Below, piece by piece: positions 39,422 through 48,739 of a DNA stretch of 64,000 nt. The notes below the pieces were generated by a model. The model was not told where the DNA came from, did no database searches, and was given only the letters and a program-made list of their open reading frames with translations. Source of the stretch: Nitrosomonas communis (GTDB taxonomy: Bacteria > Pseudomonadota > Gammaproteobacteria > Burkholderiales > Nitrosomonadaceae). The position numbers and the translations under genes were made by a program. Numbering within the stretch: position 1 is the stretch's first letter; every line of letters begins with the position of its first letter. The DNA lies in the NCBI RefSeq assembly GCF_001007935.1, contig NZ_CP011451.1, positions 3,472,001 through 3,536,000 on the forward strand, given 5' to 3'.

Positions 39422-40834
39422 TTATTTATTCATCATACGAACATCAACAAAATGGCCTGCTACTGCTGCTGCTGCTGCCATGGCAGGGCTGACCAGATGT
39501 GTTCTGCCTCCCGGTCCCTGTCGTCCTTCAAAATTACGATTCGATGTTGAAGCACAACGCTCACCTGGCATAAGCCTGTCTTCATTCATCGCAAGGCACA
39601 TGGAACAACCCGGTTCTCGCCACTCAAACCCTGCTTCCTGAAAAATTTTATCGATTCCTTCCTGCTCAGCTTGAGATTTTACCAAACCCGAGCCTGGAAC
39701 CACGAGAGCTTGCTTGATATTAGGAGCAATGTGCCTGCCTTTCAATACGGAAGCAGCTTCTCGCAGATCTTCTATTCGTGCATTGGTGCATGAGCCAATA
39801 AAAATCTTGTCAAGGAAAATCTCACTGATTGAAGTATTAGGTGAAAGCCCCATGTATTTCAGAGCATTTTCCATATCGTGGCGCTTGACCGGGTCAACTA
39901 CCATAGTAGGGTCCGGTACCATGCCATCAATTGAAGTCACCATCTCCGGAGAGGTTCCCCAGGTTACCTGAGGTTTGATCTGTTCTGCCTTAAGTTCTAT
40001 TACCCGATCAAATACTGCTCCCTCATCGCTTTTTAAGATACGCCAATAGGTGACCGCTTGCTCCCATATCGCCCCTTTCGGTGCAAAAGGCCGGCCTTTA
40101 ATGTATTCAATCGTGGTTTCATCCACCGCGATCATTCCTGCACGTGCACCTGCCTCAATTGACATATTGCAAAGCGTCATACGGCCTTCCATAGAAAGTG
40201 ATCGTATAGCACTGCCTGCAAATTCAATCGCATATCCTGTACCACCTGCTGTACCGATCTCACCAACAATCGCCAGTGCAATATCTTTGGCCGTCACCCC
40301 ATGCCCTAGTTTGCCTTCGACCAATATTTGCATTGACTTGGATTTTTTGGTCAACAAACACTGAGTGGCCAGTACATGCTCTACCTCGGATGTGCCGATA
40401 CCAAAGGCAAGGCAGCCAAAGGCACCGTGCGTACTGGTATGCGAATCTCCACAGACTACCGTCATACCAGGTAACGTCGCACCCTGCTCTGGCCCAATGA
40501 CGTGCACGATCCCTTGTCGCTGGTCATTCATTCGGAACTCAGTTATACCTAGCTCCTCGCAATTCTGATCCAAAGTATCGACTTGCAAGCGCGAGGTGGG
40601 ATCGCTGATACCACCGCTCCGATCAGTGGTAGGAACATTATGATCTGCTACCGCCAGAATCGAATTCACTCGCCAGGGTTTGCGTCTAGCTAACTTCAAT
40701 CCCTCAAATGCCTGAGGACTGGTTACTTCGTGTACCAGGTGACGATCAATATAAAGAATGACCATGCTGTCGGGCCCGTCTGATTCGGCGTGCACTACAT
40801 GGCTGTCCCAGAGTTTGTCGTATAACGTCTTCAT
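39422..40834 (-). CDS. leuC: 3-isopropylmalate dehydratase large subunit
   Basis: Aconitase-family subunit with a 4Fe-4S cluster that isomerises 2- to 3-isopropylmalate in leucine synthesis. The cluster cysteines are in [12 protein letters not shown] context partners [12 protein letters not shown] and [13 protein letters not shown]. The ATG giving [15 protein letters not shown] is the conserved start (470 residues); a longer in-frame extension of 23 codons has no support. The C-terminal residues recur in a duplicated remnant downstream. It is divergent from acs. Confidence 0.96.
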   Translation of the reverse strand: MKTLYDKLWDSHVVHAESDGPDSMVILYIDRHLVHEVTSPQAFEGLKLARRKPWRVNSILAVADHNVPTTDRSGGISDPTSRLQVDTLDQNCEELGITEFRMNDQRQGIVHVIGPEQGATLPGMTVVCGDSHTSTHGAFGCLAFGIGTSEVEHVLATQCLLTKKSKSMQILVEGKLGHGVTAKDIALAIVGEIGTAGGTGYAIEFAGSAIRSLSMEGRMTLCNMSIEAGARAGMIAVDETTIEYIKGRPFAPKGAIWEQAVTYWRILKSDEGAVFDRVIELKAEQIKPQVTWGTSPEMVTSIDGMVPDPTMVVDPVKRHDMENALKYMGLSPNTSISEIFLDKIFIGSCTNARIEDLREAASVLKGRHIAPNIKQALVVPGSGLVKSQAEQEGIDKIFQEAGFEWREPGCSMCLAMNEDRLMPGERCASTSNRNFEGRQGPGGRTHLVSPAMAAAAAVAGHFVDVRMMNK

Positions 40835-41012
40835 CTTACAATATTCCAAAATAATAAGTTCATTATCACATAAAGCAGTATTAAGCAGTAGGTTGTCATT
40901 CAAGCATTCATAAATTTAGCTATCTGATGAAGAGAACTTCCTTCCGACCGCATGAATGGTACAATTTTCCTGTTCATCATTCGCTTAAAATAATGAAATA
41001 AAGGATTGACCT

Positions 41013-42983
41013 ATGTCTACCATTAAATCCATGCTGCATGAAGCACGTGTCTTCCCTCCTTTACCGGAATTTGTTGAACAGGCTAATCTGGCTAGTATGG
41101 AAGCGTATCAAGCGTTGTGTGCTGAAGCTAAAAAGGATTACCCCGGTTTCTGGAGTAAATTGGCGCAAAAACATATTCTGTGGCATAAACCTTTTACAAG
41201 TGTCCTAAATGACTCAGACCCTCCGTTTTATAAATGGTTTGAGGATGGTGAACTAAATATTTCATATAATTGTCTCGATCGGCACTTAACCAGCCAACCG
41301 GACAAATTAGCCATTATTTTTGAGGCTGATGATGGCAAGGTAAGCCGTTGCACCTACCGTGAACTCTACCAGCGCGTTTGTCAGTTTGCCAATGGTTTGA
41401 AAGCGCTTAATATCAGAAAAGGTGATCGCATTATCATTTATTTGCCAATGCGCATTGAAGCAATCATCGCTATGCAAGCTTGTGCGCGTATTGGTGTCAT
41501 TCACTCGGTTGTTTTCGCTGGATTTTCTGCTAAAAGTCTACATGAACGCATCGTTGATGCAGGTGCAGTCGCTGTCATAACTGCAGATGAGCAAACGCGT
41601 GGTGGTAAACATTACCCGCTAAAAGCCACTGTCGATGAGGCCCTTAGTATGAACGGAACAGACTCGGTTAAATCAGTGATCGTTTATCAGCATACCGGGA
41701 TGGATACGCCATGGCAGGCCGGTCGCGATATAGGGTGGCATGAGCTTACCCAGAACAAGCAAACTGACTGCGAGCCTGAATGGATCAATGCCGAGCACCC
41801 TTTATTTACCCTTTATACCTCTGGCTCCACGGGTAAACCCAAAGGCGTACAGCACTCATCAGCAGGCTATCTACTGGGTGTGATGGTAAGCATGCAATGG
41901 GTCTTTGATTATAAACCGACCGATATTTTTTGGTGTACCGCCGATGTTGGTTGGATTACCGGTCATAGCTATGTAACGTATGGACCATTGGCCATGGGCG
42001 CAACTCAAGTTGTCTTCGAGGGTGTACCTACTTATCCCGATGCTGGACGCTTTTGGAAAATTATACAAGATCATAAAGTAACCACCTTCTACACCGCGCC
42101 CACTGCTATTCGCTCTTTGATTAAGCTGGGAGTAGATTTACCGGGTCAATATGATTTATCCTCACTGCGCCTGCTCGGTTCTGTGGGTGAACCCATTAAT
42201 CCCGAAGCCTGGATGTGGTATTACAATGTGGTCGGGCAATCTCGCTGTCCCATCGTAGATACCTGGTGGCAGACTGAGACTGGCTGTCACATGATCGCAC
42301 CGGTCCCTGGTGCGGTTCCCCTCAAACCTGGATCATGCACATTCCCTTTACCTGGAATCAGTGCTGCAGTAATCGATGAAGCAGGTCATGAGGTTGAACA
42401 GGGAAAAGGGGGATTCCTCGTTATCAAACAACCATTTCCTTCGCAGATCCGCACATTATGGCGAGATCCTGAGCGTTTCAAGAAAACATACTTTCCTCAA
42501 GATATCGGTGAGGGTCATTTTTATCTGGCAGGTGACTCAGCACATCGTGATAACGATGGCTATTTCTGGATCATGGGACGTATCGACGATGTATTAAATG
42601 TATCGGGTCATCGTTTGGGAACCATGGAAATTGAGTCAGCGCTTGTGGCTAATCCGCTGGTTGCTGAAGCAGCGGTCGTAGGAAAACCACATGAAATTAA
42701 AGGAGAAGTCATAGTTGCATTTATTGTTCTAAAAGAAAAATGTCCTCATGGCGAGCAAGCTTCTAAAATAGCTAACTCACTCAGAGAATGGGTTGTACAC
42801 GAAATCGGGCCGATCGCCAAACCCGAAGAAATTCGTTTTGGCGACAATCTGCCCAAAACACGTTCAGGCAAAATCATGCGCCGATTACTCCGCACGCTTG
42901 CCAGAGGAGAAGAAATTACTCAAGATACCTCTACACTCGAGAATCCTGCCATTCTTGATCAACTTAAACAACCCATCCTTTAA
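41013..42983 (+). CDS. acs: Acetyl-CoA synthetase
   Basis: AMP-forming ligase converting acetate, ATP and CoA to acetyl-CoA. Motifs of the ANL superfamily: [16 protein letters not shown] (A3), DTWWQTETG (A5) and the C-terminal [11 protein letters not shown] whose lysine is the acetylation site in Acs. At 656 residues it has the typical Acs length, and the N-terminal [13 protein letters not shown] is also typical. It is followed by an MBL-fold hydrolase gene 56 bp downstream in the same direction, possibly co-transcribed. Confidence 0.95.
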   Translation: MSTIKSMLHEARVFPPLPEFVEQANLASMEAYQALCAEAKKDYPGFWSKLAQKHILWHKPFTSVLNDSDPPFYKWFEDGELNISYNCLDRHLTSQPDKLAIIFEADDGKVSRCTYRELYQRVCQFANGLKALNIRKGDRIIIYLPMRIEAIIAMQACARIGVIHSVVFAGFSAKSLHERIVDAGAVAVITADEQTRGGKHYPLKATVDEALSMNGTDSVKSVIVYQHTGMDTPWQAGRDIGWHELTQNKQTDCEPEWINAEHPLFTLYTSGSTGKPKGVQHSSAGYLLGVMVSMQWVFDYKPTDIFWCTADVGWITGHSYVTYGPLAMGATQVVFEGVPTYPDAGRFWKIIQDHKVTTFYTAPTAIRSLIKLGVDLPGQYDLSSLRLLGSVGEPINPEAWMWYYNVVGQSRCPIVDTWWQTETGCHMIAPVPGAVPLKPGSCTFPLPGISAAVIDEAGHEVEQGKGGFLVIKQPFPSQIRTLWRDPERFKKTYFPQDIGEGHFYLAGDSAHRDNDGYFWIMGRIDDVLNVSGHRLGTMEIESALVANPLVAEAAVVGKPHEIKGEVIVAFIVLKEKCPHGEQASKIANSLREWVVHEIGPIAKPEEIRFGDNLPKTRSGKIMRRLLRTLARGEEITQDTSTLENPAILDQLKQPIL

Positions 42984-43039
42984 GTTAAACAAGTATTTTA
43001 TTGTTCAACCCAGCTGTAGACATATTCCCGCAAAAAAAT

Positions 43040-44005
43040 ATGAATTTACCCAATATCATCGACTACGACTTTGGAATTACTGCCATCGATGCCCAATATC
43101 ATCGACCCGGCCGAGCAGCTATTCACCTGATTGTCGAAAAGGGGGTTGCTGCCTTGATTGACACGGGGACTCAATTTTCTGTACCAGGTGTCATGCAGGT
43201 GCTACAAAACAAGCAGCTTGCTCCTGAGAATATCGCTTATGTGTTTCTTACACACATCCATCTTGATCATGCTGGTGGCGCAAGTGAATTCATGCGATTG
43301 CTGCCCAATGCCAAGCTGGTTGTCCACCCACGTGGTGCAAAATATATGATTAATCCTGCCAAATTAATTGCAGGGGTAATGGCAGTTTACGGGAAAGCAG
43401 AATTTAAACGTTTATATGGCGAAATTTTTCCTATCGACGAAAATCGTGTTCTTGAAGCCCCCGATAAAACGTGCATCGAGTTGAATGGTCGTCCTCTGTT
43501 GCTGCTTGACACACCTGGGCATGCCCGCCATCACTATTGTATTTTTGATAAAAGAAGTCAATCCTTTTTCACGGGGGATACCTTTGGCGTTTCTTATCGA
43601 GAACTTGATGTAGATGGACTGGAATTCGTTTTTCCAACTACGACTCCAGTACAGTTCGATCCGGACGCCGCCCATGCTTCATTAGAGCGGATCATGAGCT
43701 ATCAGCCACAATATGCTTTTCTCACACACTACAGTCGTATCGGTCATTTGCCACATCATGCATTGCAAATGCATGATCTGATTGATGCGTTTGTCAATAT
43801 CGCCCATCAAGCAGCTAACACAACAGCGGAACGGTATGAGTTTATTGTGCAAGCATTAAAAGACTTATTATGCCAACGGCTCGCCATGCATGGCTGCACT
43901 TGGCCGCCTACTGAGATTTATGAATTATTACGTGTCGATATCGAACTAAATGCCATGGGGCTGGAAACATGGCTAGATCAATCTGAGAAATCAAATAAAC
44001 TATAA
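43040..44005 (+). CDS. MBL-fold metallo-hydrolase
   Basis: Metallo-beta-lactamase-fold protein of 321 residues with the metal-binding motif THIHLDHAGG (about residue 70), a second-metal histidine in LDTPGHARHH and Asp in FFTGDTFG, and a downstream FLTHYSRIG. The fold includes hydrolases of thioesters, glyoxalase II-like substrates and others, and the substrate here is unknown. I choose the ATG giving MNLPNIIDYDFGITAID over a TTG thirteen codons earlier. Its place directly after acs hints at a link with acyl-CoA or acetate metabolism, but this is only context. Confidence 0.85.
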   Translation: MNLPNIIDYDFGITAIDAQYHRPGRAAIHLIVEKGVAALIDTGTQFSVPGVMQVLQNKQLAPENIAYVFLTHIHLDHAGGASEFMRLLPNAKLVVHPRGAKYMINPAKLIAGVMAVYGKAEFKRLYGEIFPIDENRVLEAPDKTCIELNGRPLLLLDTPGHARHHYCIFDKRSQSFFTGDTFGVSYRELDVDGLEFVFPTTTPVQFDPDAAHASLERIMSYQPQYAFLTHYSRIGHLPHHALQMHDLIDAFVNIAHQAANTTAERYEFIVQALKDLLCQRLAMHGCTWPPTEIYELLRVDIELNAMGLETWLDQSEKSNKL

Positions 44006-44179
44006 ATATTCCAATATAATGATAGTTTTTTTAATATGATTCTGTGGGATCCCACGTTGATCTGTTTATTGTCAGACCTAAAATTTGATAGCCTATACTA
44101 TCAAGCTTATTTATATAGCAAAAAATAGAGCAGGTTTTTCCTGTTGTTAATATTCCAGGTTCTGATTGGGGAGTAATGG

Positions 44180-45170
44180 ATGAGTGAAATAAATGAGTTT
44201 ATAGCTGACCTAGTAAATCATTTTTCTTTAAGTACCGTTACAGATAGAAGCTGGTTCGGAATTGCTTCAGTCTTCGGTTATTTTCATCCTCTCACCTTAT
44301 TCGGTTTGAGCTTCATTCTACAAAAAAGAAATTAGAAAATCATTACCTAGATGACCTGCCTTTTACTTTCTTTGCTTTTTTACCTTACGAATTATTCCGC
44401 CAATCTACTGCTATATCCAAGGCCCAGGCAAATATCAGTGAGATGCAAGCCAGTCTAAAAGCATTCCTTAATAATTCAGATCTAAAGCATATGGAAAATT
44501 TAGCCGATAAAGAGGTAGCTGCCAGCATGTTGGAAGAGATGATGGGCAATCTCGATCAGAAAGAAAAAAAGAAGTATTACTTATTTCATTATTGACTGCT
44601 GAACATGAAAGGCAGCCATTACGCTTTCTTGAAGATAAATATAAATACTTTTCTGATGAAATCAAGTCAAGCATCAGCGAAGCAAAAAAAGAGATTGTTA
44701 ATATGAGAGAGCCAGTCGGTAAAATATCGAGTGACATTCTGAAGCGGACTGATAGGGATATCAGCCTTCTTATTGAAAATAAAATACACTCTTTCCATCA
44801 AATAATTGATCATTCACTCAAGTCTTCCCAGCAAGGAATCAATTCTTTTGTTGAGAATGAACTTAAAACATACGGGAAAACATTCGTTACCCTTACTCAA
44901 AAAGGTGTTAGTGAACTAGGAAGTGAACTAAAAAATTACACTAACGAAGCGAAACAAAAAATGGCCAATCACATGAAATATGTGAACAATGAATTATTAC
45001 AGAAACTCGATGCCACTCAAAAAAATCGATCAACTGGGAAATATGGTGAAAATATCAATCAGGACAACTTGGTTACCCACCTCAAATCACTGTTAGCTTC
45101 CATTGATTTGCTTCAAAAACAAAATAAGGTACACCTCGAATTTAGCGAATGTCTCAAAAGTGTAGAGTAG
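44180..45170 (+). pseudogene. Interrupted coiled-coil protein gene with two -1 frameshifts
   Basis: Three consecutive frames join into one roughly 330-residue protein if each is shifted -1 at an A-run (A6 at 44322-44327, A7 at 44564-44570). Part 1 starts at ATG after GGGGAGTA and has a hydrophobic stretch (FHPLTLFGLSFILQ). Part 2 has FAFLPYELFRQSTAISKAQ. Part 3 is helical coiled coil (YFSDEIKSSISEAKKEI and more). The second site reads A AAA AAG in the zero-frame phase used by dnaX. After the final TAG the frame stays open 26 more codons. The protein family is not recognised; decay, homopolymer sequencing error and programmed shifting remain possible. Confidence 0.65.
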
Positions 45171-45420
45171 GTTGATTTGCTCGGTAAGGAAGAAGAATGC
45201 AAGAAGAATCTGTATACGAACATGAATGAATTAATCAGTAAGTTCCATTAATTTTATCAGGTTATATTCAAATTTTATCCTAATGAATGGATAAAACATC
45301 AATGAGTTTTTAAAAGCTCAACTACAACCCGGCTAATACTTAGCATGATTTAGCCAGAAAACTCAATTCACAAGTAGATAGAAAAATATTCTATAAATCA
45401 TATATTGGAGAACATCAAAT

Positions 45421-45783
45421 ATGACTAAACACTTTACTTCGATGCTTCTTACCAGCCTAATCATTTATCTAATCCTTGGCTCAAACATCACGTTAGCCAA
45501 AACAGGTTATGCTGTACATTACAATGATAAATATCAAGGCAAGAAAACAGCTAATGGTGAAATTTTCAATCAGAGTGGTCTCACTGCAGCGCACAACGAT
45601 TTTCCCTATGGCACACTCGTAAAAGTTACTAATCTGGAGAACAATCGCAGTATAGTCGTCAAAATAAATGATCGTTTAGCTCCTGACAACAGCAATGTTA
45701 TCGATGTCACCAAGCGTGCAGCTGCGGAGTTAGGTTTCATAAAAAAAGGACGAGCTCATGTTAGCCTTGAAAAAGTCAAATAG
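45421..45783 (+). CDS. RlpA-like exported double-psi beta-barrel protein
   Basis: A 120-residue exported protein: signal peptide to about residue 26 (MLLTSLIIYLILGSNITLA), then a compact RlpA-type double-psi beta-barrel with YAVHYNDKYQGKKTANGE, LTAAHNDFPYGTLVKVTN and VVKINDRLAPDNSNVIDVT. RlpA proteins are lytic transglycosylases or septal lipoproteins; this copy is short, lacks a lipobox and lacks a SPOR domain, so it is a minimal periplasmic member. GGAG lies ten bases before the ATG. A weak hairpin (AACAAGA...TCTTGTT) follows the stop. Confidence 0.85.
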   Translation: MTKHFTSMLLTSLIIYLILGSNITLAKTGYAVHYNDKYQGKKTANGEIFNQSGLTAAHNDFPYGTLVKVTNLENNRSIVVKINDRLAPDNSNVIDVTKRAAAELGFIKKGRAHVSLEKVK

Positions 45784-46104
45784 AACAAGACAATTTTTGC
45801 ATCTTGTTTATCGGTCAAAGCGCTGATAAGAGACTCAATAATATCATTATCCTATCCTGTACATACAATTCTGTTTTTTTTAATTATCATTGCGAGCCTC
45901 TCTATTTCCACTTGAATTGCTCAGTTGGATAGACGGCTGTGGAGTTTTACGGGTGTGGGGCAAGGCGCAAAGAGGCGAAATGATTGTTCCATTTCAAGGA
46001 GTAGCAACGCAGTCATGTGCTTGTAGAATCGTACAATCCAACCAGAGCGTAACCCCTAAAAATTGCGAGTCAATTTTACGTAAATTCTAGAATATTCATA
46101 TATA
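45784..46104. other. Gene-free stretch left of the insertion sequence
   Basis: About 320 bp without a credible gene. After the weak hairpin behind the RlpA-like gene, a segment around 45942-46061 has partly inverted ends (GGAGTTTTACGGGTGTGGGG versus, on the other strand, TTTTTAGGGGTTACGC), suggesting a decayed small repeat. No promoter or RNA gene could be supported. The last bases (TATATA) match those beyond the right end of the insertion sequence. Confidence 0.4.
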
Positions 46105-47976
46105 GTGTCGGCCCGAAAACCCTCTTCTTCTATAATAAACATAGGGTTGCGTCTAATTCAAGAAAAGAAGATTGCTGAAAAAATGAGTGAAAGTGCCGTT
46201 ATTAGGTGGTTTTGGCGTATTTTCAAGCAAAACAATTTCAAACTTCGATTCAAATCAGCGAAAATATTGTCGTCAAAGACAAACTTCGTTCAAGTGGAAA
46301 TCAAATGCGCGTAACCCAAACTTCCCAGATGGAATTAGGTGAAATTGATGTATCCCACATCAAATTTGACTTGAGATCACGAGATGATATTCCGAGGATA
46401 CTGCGCGGCTTACAGCACCTGTACCTGGATGAGGCATTGTGCCACAAAGTTTTTGCCTTACTGGAAAGTGAAATTGCCCCCAAGGTGGATAAGCACAATG
46501 GTCGTCCTGGCATGACCCTATGGAGTGTCCTGGTATGTGGCGTATTACGGCTGGACTTAAATGCTGATTATGACCGTCTGCACGAATTGGTCAACCAGCA
46601 CAGGACCTTGCGCGCAATGTTGGGGCATAGTCTGTACGATGAAGACAAGCAATATGCCTATCAAACCCTGGTGGATAATGTCAGTTTGTTCACGCCAGAA
46701 TTGCTGGACAGATTAAACCAGATCATCGTCGAGGGAGGGCATATCCTCATAAAAAAGGACGAAAGCGCCCTGCGTGGGCGGTGCGACTCCTTTGTGGTTG
46801 AAACCGATGTGCATTTTCTAACCGACATCAACTTATTGGGGGATGCCCTGCGCAAAGCGATTACGCTGACGGCGCGCTGGTGCGAAAGCCAGCACTTAAG
46901 CGACTGGCGGCAATATCGCTACAATCTACGTCAATTAAAACGACTTATGCGCAATGCACAGAGCAAGAAGCGCCGCAAAGCCGCAGACCAACAAAGCAAC
47001 CTACAAACGATTCAAGCGTATCAGGCCTATATTGAGCAAGCCCAATGTTACGTGAAAAAAATTCAAACCACCTTAACCAAGCTGGCTACAACTGCTACGC
47101 GCGAGTTGCTGCAAAAGATTGAAATTGAAGACTACCTCCAACATGCCAAGCGCCAAATAGACCAAATTGAGCGTCGTGTTATCAAAGGCGAAATCATTCC
47201 TCACCAGGAAAAAGTATTCTCCATTTTTGAACCCCACACCGAATGGGTCAGTAAAGGCAAAGCCGGTGTGCCTGTCGAGTTAGGCGTCAAAGTGTGCATT
47301 CTGGAAGACCAGCATCAATTCATCTTGCACCATCACGTAATGGAAAGACAAACCGATGATCAAATTGCGGTAAACATGGTCACGCAAGCTAAAAAACGCT
47401 TTCCCATACTCAATGCCTGCAGCTTCGATAAAGGTTTTCATTCACCTGCTAACCAGGCTGAATTAGCCCAACATCTTGAGCAGGTTACGCTGCCCAAAAA
47501 AGGCAAACTATCCAAAGAGCGCAAAGCAATAGAACAAATGGAAGAATTTGTTAAAGCCCGTCGTGCGCACTCAGCAGTAGAGTCAGCAATCAATGCGCTG
47601 CAGGTGCACGGACTAGACAAATGCCCAGATCATGGCATGGGTGGTTTTAAACGTTACGTTGCACTGGCTATTGTCGCCAGAAATATCCGCCGAATAGGTA
47701 ATATTCTATGGCAGCAGGATGTGGAGCGTGAGCGCAAAGCGATAAAACGTCATTTAAAGCACCAACAAGCAGCTTAAGCTCTCCCGCTAACGCAAAAAAC
47801 CGCCTGATTGCGAGCAATCAGTGGTGAGTGCTGGGTAGAAACCGTATTTTTCATGCCATGCCTCACAAAAATACAATCAGAGGCTTTTTTGGATGTATGG
47901 TTTCGTTGCATTTTTACAAAGGCACTTAAAAATTAAGCAGATTACTGGTGAAAAAATGGGGTTTTCGGACTGGCAC
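46105..47976 (+). mobile_element. Complete insertion sequence of about 1.87 kb (ISNCY-type)
   Basis: The left end GTGTCGGCCCGAAAACCC and the right end, read inward on the minus strand, GTGCCAGTCCGAAAACCCC form imperfect terminal inverted repeats (15 of 18 match). Both ends are flanked by TATATA, a candidate 6-bp target duplication, though the TA-rich flank leaves the exact border uncertain by a few bases. Inside lies one intact transposase gene and a 170-bp noncoding right part. The intact frame suggests recent arrival. Confidence 0.82.
46305..47777 (+). CDS. Transposase, ISNCY-type
   Basis: DDE-type transposase of about 490 residues. Segments typical of the ISNCY group are FVVETDVHFLTDINLLGDAL (first acidic residues), HTEWVSKGKAGVPVELGVKV and SFDKGFHSPANQAEL, ending with AHSAVESAINALQVHGLDKC. 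The chosen ATG (MRVTQTSQMELGEIDVSHIKFD) fits the start of homologous proteins; the frame remains open for 33 codons upstream, so an earlier start is possible. The family name is from motif memory and should be checked against ISfinder. Confidence 0.8.
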   Translation: MRVTQTSQMELGEIDVSHIKFDLRSRDDIPRILRGLQHLYLDEALCHKVFALLESEIAPKVDKHNGRPGMTLWSVLVCGVLRLDLNADYDRLHELVNQHRTLRAMLGHSLYDEDKQYAYQTLVDNVSLFTPELLDRLNQIIVEGGHILIKKDESALRGRCDSFVVETDVHFLTDINLLGDALRKAITLTARWCESQHLSDWRQYRYNLRQLKRLMRNAQSKKRRKAADQQSNLQTIQAYQAYIEQAQCYVKKIQTTLTKLATTATRELLQKIEIEDYLQHAKRQIDQIERRVIKGEIIPHQEKVFSIFEPHTEWVSKGKAGVPVELGVKVCILEDQHQFILHHHVMERQTDDQIAVNMVTQAKKRFPILNACSFDKGFHSPANQAELAQHLEQVTLPKKGKLSKERKAIEQMEEFVKARRAHSAVESAINALQVHGLDKCPDHGMGGFKRYVALAIVARNIRRIGNILWQQDVERERKAIKRHLKHQQAA

Positions 47977-48034
47977 TATATAACAATTAACTGGGGAATC
48001 AAGGCTTAAAGCTGCTAAATTAAACATAACTTTA

Positions 48035-48374
48035 ACGTGAGTTCGACATAAGAAAAGCTGTAAAAGGAACCTGAATTCTTTATCATAAAATGGTTTTGGA
48101 AAAGAGTTTCATCACGAGAGCAGTCAGATTCCCATGGATACTGCAACGGTTTTTTGTGCGAGTGACGAATTCTGTAAAGAGTTTGAGCTGCGGTCGAGCA
48201 GCCCTTGTCGGAGTCATCGCTAAAACAGCGTCATCGACGAGGGGAGCTGTGTCCAAGCGAAGTCATGACTATCATGGTGGGGTTTCATCTATCCGGTTAT
48301 TGGACGTTTAAGCACTATTACCTGAATGACGTGTTGAGGTATGTGGTAGCGTAATCCTTATGTCGAACTCACGT
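48035..48374. mobile_element. 340-bp miniature element with IS982-like remnant
   Basis: Perfect 18-bp terminal inverted repeats ACGTGAGTTCGACATAAG enclose 340 bp, and both sides carry the identical 8-bp sequence TAACTTTA, a clear target duplication. The interior encodes a broken IS982-family transposase N-terminus, so this is a non-autonomous deletion derivative. It lies about 60 bp from the right end of the complete insertion sequence. Confidence 0.88.
48134..48354 (+). pseudogene. Broken IS982-family transposase N-terminus
   Basis: From ATG, MDTATVFCASDEFCKEFELR matches the start of IS982 transposases. After a shift of -1, CPSEVMTIMVGFHLSGYWTF then KHYYLNDVLRYVV continues the typical LSE-MTI-FH-SGY-FKHYY segment and stops. 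Catalytic residues further along are deleted, so it cannot be active. The product of an intact relative elsewhere could mobilise it. Confidence 0.75.
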
Positions 48375-48408
48375 TAACTTTACCCGCTTCGCACTATCGT
48401 ATTATTTA

Positions 48409-48592
48409 GGGTGCCCTAAAGGTTCAGAGTTTTAAACAAGACAAGGCGAGAACAAAAAATGTTGATGCAACCTATCACTGATAGGCAAGCGAACATTGTT
48501 TGTGAACAATAAAGTATTGTGATGAGACGGGAGTAAGCAAGCAATTTGCGAAGCAGATGCTCGCAAATATGAATGTTTAGAGGTACCTTATA
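48409..48592. repeat. Repeat-like intergenic segment with partly inverted ends
   Basis: Starts with the palindrome TTTAGGGTGCCCTAAA and ends with TTTAGAGGTACCTTA; read inward, the ends agree at about 10 of 15 positions. The interior has an ACAAGACAAGGCGAGAAC segment resembling dispersed repeats I recall from other proteobacteria. No coding capacity is supported. No second copy is present in the window, so its repeat nature is a hypothesis. Confidence 0.35.
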
Positions 48593-48648
48593 TTGTCTAC
48601 GCCCCCACCTTCGCCTCATTTCAAGCCTGGAAATGGCATTACTGTTCT

Positions 48649-48678
48649 TTGACCTATTATTTGCTTATACAATAAAAT
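48649..48678 (+). promoter_or_regulatory. Candidate sigma-70 promoter of exoD
   Basis: TTGACC, an 18-bp spacer and TAAAAT lie about 60 bp before the exoD start codon. The elements match the vegetative consensus at 5/6 and 5/6 positions. A good ribosome-binding site (GAGGA) lies downstream at the gene start. Confidence 0.4.
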
Positions 48679-48739
48679 TCCTTCTGGAATACTCCTTATC
48701 TATATAAAATTATCCCAGCTTCATCATGAGGAAATATTA

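Larger units (their letters stand above)
38980..39472 (-). repeat. Diverged tandem duplication, period about 250 bp, between leuC and leuD
   Basis: Unit 1 runs from the leuC tail (about 39472) through lipoprotein copy 2 to a leuD-like head ending near 39230. Unit 2 runs from a leuC-like tail (about 39222) through lipoprotein copy 1 into the true leuD head. Matching landmarks are offset by 248-250 bp: ATG of the lipoproteins 39387/39139 and leuD-type ATG 39250/39000. The intergenic bases before each lipoprotein (ending ATACAAATG) also match. Confidence 0.88.

Noticed and set aside
40835..40903. Leucine-rich leader peptide before leuC
   Set aside because: The stretch with several Leu codons is in frame with leuC and has no stop, no ribosome-binding site and no terminator/antiterminator hairpins; it is better seen as noncoding sequence before the conserved leuC ATG.
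44044..44055. Perfect palindrome GTGGGATCCCAC as an operator
   Set aside because: Single occurrence after the MBL-fold gene with no regulator nearby; a 12-bp palindrome alone is weak evidence.
44322..44327. First A-run of the broken gene as a programmed -1 site
   Set aside because: In the zero frame it reads CAA AAA AGA, which is not the X XXY YYZ phase, so programmed slippage there is unsupported.
45890..46090. A 66-codon frame left of the insertion sequence
   Set aside because: No ribosome-binding site and no recognisable protein; it lies in decayed repeat-like DNA.
48090..48311. A 73-codon frame inside the miniature element
   Set aside because: The IS982 transposase similarity is in the other two forward frames, so this frame is spurious.
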